Of a DNA stretch of 63,741 nucleotides, positions 25,566 through 35,373 are shown one piece after another. Numbering within the stretch: the first letter of the stretch is position 1; each line of letters begins with the position of its first letter. Origin of the DNA: Oscillospiraceae bacterium (GTDB lineage Bacteria > Bacillota > Clostridia > Oscillospirales > SIG627). The notes beneath the pieces were generated by a model that made no database searches, was not told where the DNA came from, and saw only the letters and a program-made list of their open reading frames with translations. The stretch is taken from positions 1-63,741 of the forward strand of contig SVQQ01000009.1 of assembly GCA_015065265.1 (NCBI GenBank), in the 5' to 3' direction. A program made the translations under genes and the position numbers.

Positions 25566-26447
25566 TTATATAACGAAGTCTATTGCTTCGTGGACGTTTT
25601 CAAGTACTATTTCGTCGGTGCTTGAAGCATATTCTCCATCCAGTGCCCAGTCAAGCGTACCGCTTGTTTTAACCTTTACTTTGGACGCGTGTAAGAAGGT
25701 GATATGCTCCTCGTTATAGTCTCCGTTGGCAAGGGCGATGATAACCTTTGGAACGTCGATTAAAAGTTTAGGCATACGGATAAGCATTATTTCAAACTGA
25801 CCGTCTGAAAGATTAACGAGTTTTGTATCAAGTTTAATAAGTCCTGCAATTGACGTTGAGTTACTGATCGCTCCGAAAAGGTAGTCGTCTTCGTAGATTT
25901 TCCCATCAACTTCAAGGCGCACGTGATAGGGTTTAATAGAAGACAGTTCGGTCATACCTTCAAGAAGATATGCAGAGTGACCGAAGACGTTTTTCATCTG
26001 TTGCTGGGTAGAATAAGAAGTACTGGTAAACGCTCCGAAGGATGCAATATATGAGAAATAGGAGTCTGCGAATTTACCTACGTCAAGTTTTTTTATCTTA
26101 CCGCAAGTGATATTTGCGGCGGCTGTAACGGGATTTTGAGAAAGTTCAAGAGTTGAGGCAAAGTCGTTGGTAGTTCCTGCAGGAATATATCCCACGGGAA
26201 CCTTTATTCCTGATGTGAGAACTCCTGTTATAAGTTCATTATAAGTTCCGTCTCCTCCACCGCAGACTATAAGGTCATAGTTTGCTCCCGACTCAATTAC
26301 TTTTTCGGTGGCGTCGCCTTTTTTCTTGGTAAAATATATATCGCAACTGCAATCTCCGTTATAAAAGGCTTTATCTATTTCGAGTAAGTCCTTTAATATT
26401 TTCATTTTTCCTGCTATGGGATTTACTATAAAAAGTACTTTTTTCAT
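25566..26447 (-). CDS. Diacylglycerol/lipid kinase family protein (DgkB/YegS type)
   Basis: A 293-residue soluble lipid kinase. The N-terminal VLFIVNPIAGKM, the glycine-rich CGGGDGTYNELITGVL, and VGYIPAGTTNDFASTL are the nucleotide-binding motifs of this family; the C-terminal half forms the lipid-binding beta sandwich. Such kinases recycle diacylglycerol to phosphatidic acid or phosphorylate related lipids at the membrane surface. First gene of a dgk-nnrD unit. Confidence 0.88.
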   Translation of the reverse strand: MKKVLFIVNPIAGKMKILKDLLEIDKAFYNGDCSCDIYFTKKKGDATEKVIESGANYDLIVCGGGDGTYNELITGVLTSGIKVPVGYIPAGTTNDFASTLELSQNPVTAAANITCGKIKKLDVGKFADSYFSYIASFGAFTSTSYSTQQQMKNVFGHSAYLLEGMTELSSIKPYHVRLEVDGKIYEDDYLFGAISNSTSIAGLIKLDTKLVNLSDGQFEIMLIRMPKLLIDVPKVIIALANGDYNEEHITFLHASKVKVKTSGTLDWALDGEYASSTDEIVLENVHEAIDFVI

Positions 26448-26494
26448 TATTTTACCTTTCTTGATTTCACCGAAAAAACTATCTTATCATATTT

Positions 26495-26523
26495 ATTTTA
26501 TAATGTAAAGACGAAAAAGTCAA
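26495..26523 (-). promoter_or_regulatory. Promoter of the lipid kinase-nnrD unit
   Basis: Minus strand -35 TTGACT (26523-26518), -10 TAAAAT (26500-26495), spacer 17 bp. Confidence 0.83.
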
Positions 26524-26541
26524 CTGCTATGATTCAGATTA

Positions 26542-26571
26542 TTGACAAGTTTGTCTCTTTTGTGATACTAT
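26542..26571 (+). promoter_or_regulatory. Promoter of the metallophosphoesterase gene
   Basis: -35 TTGACA (26542-26547), -10 TACTAT (26566-26571), spacer 18 bp; divergent from the lipid kinase promoter 18 bp away. Confidence 0.75.
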
Positions 26572-26599
26572 TAACTTATCACACATACAGAGGTGAAAA

Positions 26600-27604
26600 A
26601 TGGATAAAATTCTAATTGAAAAACAAAAACAATTTATTCCTGAATACTGGTTGGAACACTTAAATGAAAAAATAGGTAAAATTAAGGCTATACAAAAAGA
26701 CCTTGGGAAAGACGGTGTATCCTTTGGATTTATAACAGACATACATTGGAATGACAATGAAAAACATTCGGCTGCCATAATGAAAAAGGTGCTGACAGAG
26801 TGTGACATACCTTTCTTTATAAACGGTGGTGACGTAGCGCAAAGAGAGGAAATCGGAAAAGAACTTGAAGAGTGGCGTGCCGCCTTTTATGACGTTGAAG
26901 AAAAATGTATTCTGGCCTTAGGTAATCACGACAGTCAAAAGCCTGACACAGATGACGAAAAATTTCATAAGTTTGACATTGGGTATGACGCCTGTTACGA
27001 TAACCGTCGTCTTTCGGAAAACAAGATGTACCGATATGCCGACGATGAGGAAAAGAAGGTTCGATACATCGCCCTGAACACTCACGTTCATCGCTCTGAC
27101 AATGATGGCAGGTGGATAAAAGAAGTAGGAGTCAGTCAGATGCAAATTCACTGGCTTGTAAAGGATGCGTTAAAACTGCCTGAAAATGACTGGACTGTAG
27201 TTATTTGCAGTCACGAAGCCTTTGGGGAACGGTGTTATAATCTTGACGTGATTTGTGAAATTCTCTCGGCTTTTAAAAACCGAACATCCTGTCAGATTTC
27301 AAGGACTTATGAGGAGTGTCCTTCATATGATATAGAAATAAACGCAGACTTTGAAAAGGGTGGCGGAGAGGTTGCCATTTGGCTATCGGGACATGGTCAC
27401 AAGGACACGGAAAAGGTGGTGGGTGGTATTCTCGCGGTGAGAACAATTAACGACTCAATGCACAACGTTCAGTCATCCCCTTTTACTCACGAGAGAGGAA
27501 CTATAACCGAACAGGCTTTTGACATTTTTACAATAGACAAGAAAAATCATAAAATTTATGCAACGAGAATCGGTTGCGGTTTAGACAGAGAGTTTAAATA
27601 TTAA
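26600..27604 (+). CDS. Calcineurin-like metallophosphoesterase
   Basis: A 334-residue protein with the dimetal site motifs in order: FITDIHWND (D-x-H), FINGGDVAQ (GD), LALGNHDSQ (GNHD), VVICSHEAFG (H) and LSGHGHKDTE (GHxH). No signal peptide or membrane segment is visible, so it is probably cytoplasmic. The motifs show a phosphoesterase but not the substrate. It has its own promoter and a strong terminator. Confidence 0.88.
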   Translation: MDKILIEKQKQFIPEYWLEHLNEKIGKIKAIQKDLGKDGVSFGFITDIHWNDNEKHSAAIMKKVLTECDIPFFINGGDVAQREEIGKELEEWRAAFYDVEEKCILALGNHDSQKPDTDDEKFHKFDIGYDACYDNRRLSENKMYRYADDEEKKVRYIALNTHVHRSDNDGRWIKEVGVSQMQIHWLVKDALKLPENDWTVVICSHEAFGERCYNLDVICEILSAFKNRTSCQISRTYEECPSYDIEINADFEKGGGEVAIWLSGHGHKDTEKVVGGILAVRTINDSMHNVQSSPFTHERGTITEQAFDIFTIDKKNHKIYATRIGCGLDREFKY

Positions 27605-27615
27605 GTATTTTAACT

Positions 27616-27655
27616 GGTATCCGTGTAAATACTGTACACGGATACCTGTTTTTTT
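27616..27655 (+). terminator. Terminator of the metallophosphoesterase gene
   Basis: GGTATCCGTGTA (27616-27627) pairs with TACACGGATACC (27635-27646), followed by TGTTTTTTTC. Confidence 0.93.
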
Positions 27656-27665
27656 CGAAAAAGTG

Positions 27666-27694
27666 TTGATTTTTAATAAAAAATATGGTAAAAT
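27666..27694 (+). promoter_or_regulatory. Promoter of the V-ATPase operon
   Basis: -35 TTGATT (27666-27671), -10 TAAAAT (27689-27694), 17-bp spacer, 35 nt before the first start codon. Confidence 0.85.
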
Positions 27695-27729
27695 TTGTAA
27701 TTAAACAAAGAGTTAGGAAAGGAGCCTTT

Positions 27730-28029
27730 ATGGATATAATCGAAAGCGTAAAAATGGCTGAAGAAAATGCCGACAAAATCAGAGAGTCTGCTAAAAATGA
27801 AGCCCAGGAAATAATCTCGAATGCCGAAAAGAATGCAAAGAACAAGGCAAAAGAAATGATTGAAAAGGCGAAGGCTGAAAGTGAAAAACTCTCCCTTGAT
27901 GCAGTAAAACGTGCAGACGAGGCGACACGTATTTCCCTTGAAGAATGTGAAAAGAAAAAAGAGGAAATAAAAAAGGTTGCACAAAAAAACGAAGAAAAAG
28001 CCATTGAAAAAATCATATCGATGATTTAA
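27730..28029 (+). CDS. ntpF: V-type ATPase subunit H/G (peripheral stalk)
   Basis: A 99-residue, almost wholly helical protein rich in Glu, Lys and Ala (AEENADKIRESAKNEAQEII and onward), the pattern of the small peripheral-stalk subunit that pairs with subunit E. Start is the ATG at 27730 behind AAAGGAG; an upstream in-frame ATG at 27685 overlaps the promoter and lacks a ribosome binding site. It is the first gene of the nine-gene operon F-I-K-E-C-G-A-B-D in Enterococcus hirae nomenclature. Confidence 0.85.
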   Translation: MDIIESVKMAEENADKIRESAKNEAQEIISNAEKNAKNKAKEMIEKAKAESEKLSLDAVKRADEATRISLEECEKKKEEIKKVAQKNEEKAIEKIISMI

Positions 28030-28050
28030 CAAAAAAGGGGTAATTCTTAG

Positions 28051-29913
28051 ATGATAGCACCTATGAAAAAGGTTTCCGTTGTGTGTATGAAAGAGGACAG
28101 AGACAAGCTTCTCACATCCCTTCAACACTCGGAACTTATAATGATAACTTCGTCGGAAGAGGGACTTTTGGGAAGTGACACTTTAAGTTCACGTCGTCAG
28201 ACGAAGATAGCCGAACTCTTAAAGGAACTTGACAAATATTCAAAGAAGAAAGGTTTATTTAATTCAACTGACGTTGAGTTAAAGGACTTTGAGAAAATTT
28301 CTGATAAAGACGTGGAGTTATGTGAAGAACTTGAAGAGAAGTTTTCAAAAAAAGAAAATTTAAGTTCAAGTTTAACAAAACTTAAAGAGAAAAACTTAAA
28401 ATTTTCAGGGTGGGAAAGCCTCACCTCAGACCTATCTTTGTTATCGAACACAAAATACTCTGTTATTTTAACAGGTGTCTTCCCTGTGAACAAGTATGAA
28501 GTATTTAAAGAGACAAGTTTTGAAACAGAATTGAGTTTTGTCAAGGTTTCTGCCGACGAAAAGGTAGTACGCGTTATTTTAACCTTCTTAAAAGAAGACG
28601 AGCAAAGTGTGAGAAATATACTTGCTACCTATTCTTTTGAGGAAGTTGTACTTCCCGTAAAAACAGGAACTATAAAAGAAGAAAAAGAGAAAACAGAAAA
28701 AGAAATTATAAAGACAGAGGAACTTTTAAACAAGGTAAACTCGGAAATTGAAGATATAGCAAAGAGTTCAAGAGTTGACCTTGAAACACTTTTTGAAAAG
28801 TTCCGTGCAAGAGCTGAACGCTCCGAAGTGCGACTTTTAGAGACTGTTGAAACAGTTTTAGTTGAGGGATTTGTGAAAGAAGCGGACACGGAAAACTTAA
28901 AAAAAGTTATCGGTGAGGCGGTGGACGTTTTCGACGCCGAATTTTATGACCCCGAAGAAGACGAAGAAGTTCCAACGGCTCTGAATAACGGAAAGTTCAC
29001 AAGTCAATTTGAGTCTATTACCGAAATGTTTAATGCGCCAAGTTACAAAGGCTTTGACCCTAATGCAGTAATGGCTCCTTGGTACTGGATTATTTTCGGT
29101 ATGATGATGGGAGACGCCGGTTACGGTCTTATGATGGCAGTTCTCATTTTTTTAGCGAAAAAAATTATGAAGCCTAAAGGCTCTACCGAAAAGTTAATGA
29201 ACGTGCTTTTCTACTCGTCGTTTACCACTATTATTTTCGGTGTTCTTTTCGGAAGTTATTTTGGTGAGGAACTTATACCTTCCGTACTTCCCTTCACTGC
29301 AATGGAAGACCCTGTGAAGATGCTACTTGTTACTATTGTGGTGGGTGTGCTTCACATTTTCACGGGAATGATTGTGAAAATCGTGTTGAACGTAAAGGCA
29401 GGGCATATAGCCGACGCCATATTCGACCAGGTGTCCTGGATGATGATAATTGCGGGAATAGGTCTTATATTTATAGCGCCACTTCAAAAAGTGGGTATGG
29501 TTATTGCCATTGTGGGGGCACTTATAGTTCTCTTTACCGCAGGGCGCAGTAAAAAAGGAGTTGTGGGAAAGGCTGTTGGCGGACTTGTAGGTCTATATGG
29601 GATTACAAGTTATTTCAGTGACATTCTTTCTTATTCAAGAATTCTCGCCCTTGGTCTTGCTACAGGTGTTGTAGGAATGGTTATGAATATGCTTGCGGGA
29701 ATGATACAAGGGAACATTATAGGATTTATACTTTCACTTGTCATTTACGTTGTAGGTCACGTTTTCAATCTTGTGCTTGGACTTTTGTCGGCTTACGTTC
29801 ACGACTGCCGACTTCAGTACATTGAGTTTTACGGTAAGTTTTACGAGGGTGGAGGAAAACCTTTCAGACCCTTTAAAATAAGAACAAACTATATCAATAT
29901 TAAAAAAGATTAA
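28051..29913 (+). CDS. ntpI: V-type ATPase subunit I/a
   Basis: A 620-residue stator subunit. The first half is cytoplasmic and coiled-coil rich. The second half (from about residue 340) holds some seven to eight membrane segments, with FGMMMGDAGYGLMMA at the start and SYSRILALGLATGVVG in the helix that carries the essential arginine facing the rotor. It forms the ion half-channels with subunit K. It follows subunit H by 21 nt. Confidence 0.94.
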   Translation: MIAPMKKVSVVCMKEDRDKLLTSLQHSELIMITSSEEGLLGSDTLSSRRQTKIAELLKELDKYSKKKGLFNSTDVELKDFEKISDKDVELCEELEEKFSKKENLSSSLTKLKEKNLKFSGWESLTSDLSLLSNTKYSVILTGVFPVNKYEVFKETSFETELSFVKVSADEKVVRVILTFLKEDEQSVRNILATYSFEEVVLPVKTGTIKEEKEKTEKEIIKTEELLNKVNSEIEDIAKSSRVDLETLFEKFRARAERSEVRLLETVETVLVEGFVKEADTENLKKVIGEAVDVFDAEFYDPEEDEEVPTALNNGKFTSQFESITEMFNAPSYKGFDPNAVMAPWYWIIFGMMMGDAGYGLMMAVLIFLAKKIMKPKGSTEKLMNVLFYSSFTTIIFGVLFGSYFGEELIPSVLPFTAMEDPVKMLLVTIVVGVLHIFTGMIVKIVLNVKAGHIADAIFDQVSWMMIIAGIGLIFIAPLQKVGMVIAIVGALIVLFTAGRSKKGVVGKAVGGLVGLYGITSYFSDILSYSRILALGLATGVVGMVMNMLAGMIQGNIIGFILSLVIYVVGHVFNLVLGLLSAYVHDCRLQYIEFYGKFYEGGGKPFRPFKIRTNYINIKKD

Positions 29914-29927
29914 CGGAGGAAAATTTT

Positions 29928-30392
29928 ATGTCAGGAATTGCTATTGCTATTTTCGGTGCGACACTTTGCGCACTTTTAGGTGGAACAGGCTCCGCTATAG
30001 GTGTTATGGCGGCAGGTAGAGCGGCTGCGGGAGTTACTTCCGAAAAGCCCGAACTTTTTGGTAAAATGCTGGTATTACAGGCGCTTCCAGGTACACAGGG
30101 TATCTACGGTTTCCTTATCGCAGTACTTGTTATGGTAAACGTTGGTCTTCTCGGCGGTACACCTGCTGACCTTACCGTTGCAGAAGGTTGGGCATATTTC
30201 TTCGCAACACTTCCTATGGCGATTGTAGGTCTTACATCAGGTGTTGCCCAGGGACTTACTGCGGCGTCCGCCATTCATATGACAGGTAAACAGCCCGATG
30301 CATCAGGTAAAGGTATCACAATGACTGCCTTGGTTGAAACCTATGCCATTCTGGCTCTTTTGACATCAATTCTTTTAATATTCAGCCTTTAA
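29928..30392 (+). CDS. ntpK: V-type ATPase rotor subunit K (Na+-type ligand set)
   Basis: A 154-residue proteolipid with four membrane helices (two hairpins). The residues matching the Na+ site of Enterococcus hirae NtpK are all present: L53, T56 and Q57 in LPGTQGIYG, Q108 in GVAQG, and the ion-carrying E137 in VETYA; Y60 is also kept. Proton-type rotors usually lack the TQ and Q polar ligands, so this ring probably carries Na+. As in E. hirae, only the second hairpin keeps the carboxylate. Confidence 0.95.
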   Translation: MSGIAIAIFGATLCALLGGTGSAIGVMAAGRAAAGVTSEKPELFGKMLVLQALPGTQGIYGFLIAVLVMVNVGLLGGTPADLTVAEGWAYFFATLPMAIVGLTSGVAQGLTAASAIHMTGKQPDASGKGITMTALVETYAILALLTSILLIFSL

Positions 30393-30410
30393 TCCTAAAA
30401 GGAGAAAGAC

Positions 30411-31007
30411 ATGAGTGCAGAAACTGTAACAAATAAAATTGAAGAAAAAGCACGTGAAAGTGCCGAGTTTATAATAGCTGAGGCTAAAAAAGAGGCGGAG
30501 AACAGTGCGCGTAAAATTCTTGATGATGCCAAAATCCGCGAGAACAAGATTTTAAGTCAAGGCGAAAATAATGCAAAAATTTACGAGTCGGGAAGACGTC
30601 AAAGCGACTCTTTAAACTCAAAAATTGCAATTCTCGACCTTGAAAGACAGATACTTGAAGAGGCAAAGAGTAAAGCGAAAGCGAAACTTTTAAATATTGA
30701 CGAAGAAACTTTTGTGAAGATTTTTACAAAGCATCTTTTGGCATCTTCCCTTTCAGGTGAATTTGAAGTTGTGCCCTCTAAAGTGCATCGCGAATTTGTA
30801 AAGGGTAATATTAAAAAACTTGAAAAGAGTGCGGGAATAAAACTTACTCTTTCCAAAAACGACGGAGATTTCGACTCAGGGTTTATGCTTGTAGGCGAAG
30901 ACTACGACGTTAATTTCACTTTTGACGAACTTATAGAGTCGGTTTTTGAAAGAGACGAAAAGGTAATATTCGATATACTTTTTAATACGGGAGACCTCGA
31001 AAAATGA
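30411..31007 (+). CDS. ntpE: V-type ATPase subunit E (peripheral stalk)
   Basis: A 198-residue protein: a long N-terminal charged helix (EEKARESAEFIIAEAKKEAE and onward) and a globular C-terminal domain with GFMLVGEDYDVNFTFDELIE, the typical subunit E ending. It pairs with the H/G subunit to form the peripheral stalk. Its stop overlaps the start of subunit C as ATGA. Confidence 0.9.
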   Translation: MSAETVTNKIEEKARESAEFIIAEAKKEAENSARKILDDAKIRENKILSQGENNAKIYESGRRQSDSLNSKIAILDLERQILEEAKSKAKAKLLNIDEETFVKIFTKHLLASSLSGEFEVVPSKVHREFVKGNIKKLEKSAGIKLTLSKNDGDFDSGFMLVGEDYDVNFTFDELIESVFERDEKVIFDILFNTGDLEK

Positions 31008-31873
31008 CGGGGAATGAATTTGCCAAAAAATCCTATGGTTATGCTCTCGGAGCAATAAAAGCTACATCGCATCCACCGCTTAGCGAAGACGATTTCAGGC
31101 GACTTAGAGACTGTGACTTAAAGGGCTTTAAAAGGCTTTTAGACGAACTTGGTTGGGCTCGTGGAATTGAAGGCGACATACCCGAGAGAATTGAGGGAGA
31201 ATTTAACTATGCGGTTAATTTCATAAAAGACATTTCTCCCGATAAAAGTCTCACCGACCTTTTGCTTTTTGAGGAAGATAGCGAAAACCTCAAACTGTTC
31301 TTAAAAGCGAAAATTTTAAACGTTGACGTAAGTGATATTGCAAACAGGGGTGCATCTGTTCCCATTGAAATAGTACGCGCCTGTGTTGAGGCGTCAGACT
31401 TTACTTTAATCGGTGAAGAAGTTCACGAAGAACTTAAAGAAATAGAATTTGAAAGCGACCCTTTTATAATCAGTTCAAAGGCGGACAGGGCCATATTTCT
31501 CCATACTCTGAAAGTTGCTAAAAAGAAAAACAAGGCTCTTTACACAATGCTTTTAAAGTATGGTGAAGCGAAAAATCAAATTTCCGAAATCCGACTTAAA
31601 CAAATGGGTGTAGATAGTAAAAAGTATAAAGATTTACTTCTGCCTGTTTCTTACAAGAGTCTTGAAAATGACACGTCAAGGTCGGATGATGAAATAATTT
31701 CCCATGCAAAAGAAAAAATTTCACGGGCTATGTATGAACTTCGCAGTGGTGAGAATTTTGCACCGATAGCCGAATATTTCTTTGCTAAAAAGACAGAGGC
31801 GGGAATGCTTCGTCTGATTTTAGCGGAATGTGAACTTAAAGGGCTTGGCGAGGAGGTGTCCGACAATGGATAA
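31004..31873 (+). CDS. ntpC: V-type ATPase subunit C (AC39 / d-type)
   Basis: A 289-residue helical protein that sits as a cap between rotor shaft and K-ring. Family landmarks include the N-terminal AKKSYGYALGAIKA and the LLLFEEDSENLKLFLKAKI region. It is shorter than the 330-350 residues usual in the family. It overlaps subunit E by 4 nt and subunit F/G by 8 nt, so the three are tightly coupled in translation. Confidence 0.87.
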   Translation: MTGNEFAKKSYGYALGAIKATSHPPLSEDDFRRLRDCDLKGFKRLLDELGWARGIEGDIPERIEGEFNYAVNFIKDISPDKSLTDLLLFEEDSENLKLFLKAKILNVDVSDIANRGASVPIEIVRACVEASDFTLIGEEVHEELKEIEFESDPFIISSKADRAIFLHTLKVAKKKNKALYTMLLKYGEAKNQISEIRLKQMGVDSKKYKDLLLPVSYKSLENDTSRSDDEIISHAKEKISRAMYELRSGENFAPIAEYFFAKKTEAGMLRLILAECELKGLGEEVSDNG

Positions 31874-32186
31874 CAAGAAAATTGCGGCGGTGGGAGACAG
31901 GGCTTCGGTCATAGTTTTCCATACTGCAGGTGTTACCACAAAAAGTGTGGACTCGTCAGACCTTGCAAGGAAAGCGGTAAAAGAACTTGCAAACGATGGC
32001 TACAATATAATTTTCATAAGCGAAATTTATTATAATGAACTGTCTGATTTGATTGACAAATACAGAGAGTTACCCTACCCCGCCATTATTCCCATTCCCG
32101 ACAGGTCGGGTTCAAAAGGTGTAGGGGATAAAAAAATTATCGATAATATGGAAAAAGCCATCGGCACCAACATTTTTGACAAGTAA
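31866..32186 (+). CDS. ntpG: V-type ATPase subunit F (rotor shaft)
   Basis: A 106-residue alpha/beta protein with KIAAVGDRASVIVFHTAGV, IIFISEIYYNEL and YPAIIPIPDRSGSKGVG, typical of the small shaft subunit F (NtpG in Enterococcus). Start is the ATG at 31866, preceded by GAGGAGGTG; an upstream in-frame ATG lies deep inside subunit C. Confidence 0.9.
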   Translation: MDNKKIAAVGDRASVIVFHTAGVTTKSVDSSDLARKAVKELANDGYNIIFISEIYYNELSDLIDKYRELPYPAIIPIPDRSGSKGVGDKKIIDNMEKAIGTNIFDK

Positions 32187-32206
32187 AATTGAAAGGCGGT
32201 ACCTTA

Positions 32207-33991
32207 ATGGATAGCAAAACAAATCAAGTTGGAACCATATACAAGGTTGCCGGTCCTCTTATTGTTGCCACAGGTCTTAAAGACGTACAAATGTACGACG
32301 TGGTAAGAGTCAGCGAAAAGAAACTTCTTGGTGAAGTTATTGAGTTGAGAGACGACCGTGCATCAATTCAGGTTTATGAAGATACAACAGGTATAGGTCC
32401 CGGGGAAGCGGTTTACGTTACAGGTGAACCCTTGTCGGTTGAACTCGCGCCAGGTCTTATCGAAAGTATCTTCGACGGAATTGAAAGACCTCTTGAAAAA
32501 ATAAAAGATATTGCGGGAAGCCGAATTCCCAGAGGTATAGACCTGCCGAAACTGGATAGAGAAAGAAAGTGGAATTTCGTCCACGTGGCAGAGGTAGGTG
32601 ACAAGGTTTCGGGTGGCTCGGTACTGGGTACGGTTGAAGAAACTCTTGCGGTTACACAGAAAATAATGGTGCCTCCCTATCTTTCGGGAACTGTTGAATG
32701 GATATATGAGGGAGAGGCTACAATCACCGAAGTTATTGCGAAAATAAAAACCGACAAAGGTGAGATAGTTGACATTACTATGCTTCAAAAGTGGCCTGTA
32801 AGACGTCGACGTCCTTATGCGGAAAAGTTGGTGCCAAACGAACCTATGATAACAGGTCAGCGTACCATTGACTCTCTTTTCCCTATTACAAAGGGCGGTG
32901 TTGCGGCAATTCCCGGTCCTTTCGGTTCAGGTAAGACGGTAACACAGCACCAGATAGCAAAATGGGCTGATGCCGACATAATCATATATATCGGTTGTGG
33001 TGAACGCGGTAATGAAATGACCGACGTATTAAAAGAGTTCCCCACTCTTCACGACCCAAGAACTAATCTTTCAATTATGAAGAGAACCGTTCTTATTGCC
33101 AATACTTCCGATATGCCTGTTGCGGCTCGTGAGGCGTCAATTTACACGGGTATTACTATTGCAGAATATTTCAGAGATATGGGTTACAAGGTTGCAATTA
33201 TTGCCGACTCAACTTCCCGTTGGGCAGAGGCTCTTCGTGAAATGTCGGGACGTCTTGAAGAGATGCCCGGTGAAGAAGGTTATCCTGCTTACCTGTCGAC
33301 CCGTCTTGCAGAATTCTATGAAAGAGCAGGTTCTGTAAAGTGTCTTGGGGGCGATAGATTCGGGGCAATTACTGCAATTGGTGCGGTATCACCTCCCGGT
33401 GGTGACACCAGTGAACCTGTTTCTCAGGCGACCTTACGTATAGTTAAGGTTTTCTGGGGACTCAGTGCAGACCTTGCATATAAGAGACATTTCCCTGCTA
33501 TCGACTGGCTTAAGAGTTATTCTCTTTACGAGGACTCTGTATGGAAATACTACAATGAAAACGTAAGTGACGAGTGGGCAAGTAACATAAGAGAAGTTAA
33601 GGCTCTTCTTCAAGAGGAGTCAGAACTTCAGGAAATTGTCAGACTCGTAGGCTTTGATGCCTTAGGTGAAAAGGATAAGATAACTCTTGATGCTGCAAGG
33701 TCCGTTCGCGAGGACTTCTTACAGCAGGACTCTTTCAGAGAAAATGACAGATATACTTCATCTTCAAAACAGGCAAATATGATAGATGCCATACTTTCTT
33801 GGTACCGATTAAGTCTTGCATCTTTGAAAAAAGGTGCAACTTACAAGGAAATCATCACAATGAAGGTACTTGAAAAGATTGCAAAGATGAAATATGAAGC
33901 CGAGGACACCTGGAATAAGTTCTATGCCGATTTGAAAGAAGAAATGGCAGAAGAATTTTCAAAACTTGAACTTGGGGGTGAAGAGCGTTGA
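32207..33991 (+). CDS. ntpA: V-type ATPase catalytic subunit A
   Basis: A 594-residue catalytic subunit. Walker A is GPFGSGKTV; the arm insertion between the beta-barrel and nucleotide domain ([20 protein letters not shown] region) marks it as V-type; later come [13 protein letters not shown] and [19 protein letters not shown]. It hydrolyses or makes ATP at the A/B interface. Start is the ATG at 32207 behind AAAGGCGG. Its last codons overlap subunit B. Confidence 0.96.
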   Translation: MDSKTNQVGTIYKVAGPLIVATGLKDVQMYDVVRVSEKKLLGEVIELRDDRASIQVYEDTTGIGPGEAVYVTGEPLSVELAPGLIESIFDGIERPLEKIKDIAGSRIPRGIDLPKLDRERKWNFVHVAEVGDKVSGGSVLGTVEETLAVTQKIMVPPYLSGTVEWIYEGEATITEVIAKIKTDKGEIVDITMLQKWPVRRRRPYAEKLVPNEPMITGQRTIDSLFPITKGGVAAIPGPFGSGKTVTQHQIAKWADADIIIYIGCGERGNEMTDVLKEFPTLHDPRTNLSIMKRTVLIANTSDMPVAAREASIYTGITIAEYFRDMGYKVAIIADSTSRWAEALREMSGRLEEMPGEEGYPAYLSTRLAEFYERAGSVKCLGGDRFGAITAIGAVSPPGGDTSEPVSQATLRIVKVFWGLSADLAYKRHFPAIDWLKSYSLYEDSVWKYYNENVSDEWASNIREVKALLQEESELQEIVRLVGFDALGEKDKITLDAARSVREDFLQQDSFRENDRYTSSSKQANMIDAILSWYRLSLASLKKGATYKEIITMKVLEKIAKMKYEAEDTWNKFYADLKEEMAEEFSKLELGGEER

Positions 33992-35361
33992 TTAAAGAGT
34001 ACAAAACTATAAAAGAGGCGGTTGGTCCTCTTATGCTTGTAGAATGTGTTGACGACGTTAAGTACTATGAAATCGTGCAGATAAAAGAGAAAAACGGAAA
34101 CGTCAGACTTGGCCGTGTACTTGAAATCAAAGACAGAACTGCGGTAGTGCAACTTTTCGAAAGTTCTCAGGGACTTCAACTTTCAACTTCCAAGGCACGT
34201 TTTTTAGGTCACGGACTTGAACTTGCAGTTTCAAAGGATATGATAGGCCGTGTATTCAACGGAATGGGTGAGCCTATTGACAATGGCGGAAAAATCATTG
34301 CAGAAAGATTTGACGACATCAACGGTGAACCTATAAATCCTGCCGCACGTGACTATCCTGCGGAATTTATTCAGACGGGTATTTCTACAATTGACGGACT
34401 TAATACCCTTGTAAGAGGTCAGAAACTTCCCATTTTCTCGGGCTCGGGTCTTCCCCACGCAAATCTTGCGGCACAGATTGCAAGACAGGCAAAGGTTAGG
34501 GGTGGCAGTGACAACTTTGCGGTTGTTTTTGCCGCTATCGGTATTACCTTTGAAGAGGCGGAATTTTTCGTTCAGGACTTCAAGAAGACGGGGTCTATTG
34601 AGCGTTCGGTTCTCTTTATGAACCTTGCAGATGCGCCTGCGGTTGAAAGAATCGCCACTCCACGAATGGCAATTACCTGTGCGGAGTACCTTGCTTATGA
34701 ACTTGGTATGCACGTACTTGTAATTCTCACCGACCTTACAAACTATGCCGAGGCTCTTCGTGAGGTTTCGGCAGCAAGAAAAGAAGTGCCCGGAAGAAGA
34801 GGATATCCCGGTTACCTTTACACTGACCTTGCTACCCTTTATGAAAGGGCGGGAAGAATAAACGGCAAAGAGGGTTCAATTACTCAAATTCCCATTCTTA
34901 CCATGCCCGAAGATGACAAGACTCATCCTATTCCCGACCTTACCGGTTATATTACAGAGGGTCAGATTATTCTCTCCCGTGAACTCTATATGAGAGGTAT
35001 TGAGCCTCCCGTTGACGTTCTGCCTTCTCTTAGCCGACTTAAAAATAAAGGTATCGGTGAAGGAAAGACGAGAGAGGACCATGCAGACACGATGAACCAG
35101 ATTTTCTCGGCTTATGCAAGAGGAAAAGAGGCAAAGGAACTTGCGGTTGTGTTGGGAGATGCGGCTTTGTCGGAAATGGATAGGCAGTATGCGAAATTCT
35201 CCGAGGCTTTTGAAAACGAGTATATTAACCAAGGATATAATTCTGACAGAAGCATTGAAGAGACACTTGACATCGGTTGGAAACTTCTTAAAATTCTTCC
35301 TAAGACCGAACTTAAAAGAATTCGTCCCGAATATATAGATAAATATATGGGCGAAAAATAA
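33988..35361 (+). CDS. ntpB: V-type ATPase regulatory subunit B
   Basis: A 457-residue subunit homologous to A but, as usual for B, with [15 protein letters not shown] in place of a P-loop, so it is non-catalytic. The arginine finger region lies in the [19 protein letters not shown] segment. Start is TTG at 33988, overlapping the TGA stop of subunit A as TTGA; GGGGGTGAAG upstream is the ribosome binding site and the protein begins [16 protein letters not shown] as expected. Confidence 0.95.
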   Translation: MIKEYKTIKEAVGPLMLVECVDDVKYYEIVQIKEKNGNVRLGRVLEIKDRTAVVQLFESSQGLQLSTSKARFLGHGLELAVSKDMIGRVFNGMGEPIDNGGKIIAERFDDINGEPINPAARDYPAEFIQTGISTIDGLNTLVRGQKLPIFSGSGLPHANLAAQIARQAKVRGGSDNFAVVFAAIGITFEEAEFFVQDFKKTGSIERSVLFMNLADAPAVERIATPRMAITCAEYLAYELGMHVLVILTDLTNYAEALREVSAARKEVPGRRGYPGYLYTDLATLYERAGRINGKEGSITQIPILTMPEDDKTHPIPDLTGYITEGQIILSRELYMRGIEPPVDVLPSLSRLKNKGIGEGKTREDHADTMNQIFSAYARGKEAKELAVVLGDAALSEMDRQYAKFSEAFENEYINQGYNSDRSIEETLDIGWKLLKILPKTELKRIRPEYIDKYMGEK

Positions 35362-35373
35362 GGGGGATAACTT

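Noticed and set aside
33988..33990. TTG start of V-ATPase subunit B as a possible sequencing error
   Set aside because: The TTGA overlap, the upstream GGGGGTG site and the conserved N-terminus make a genuine TTG start the better reading.
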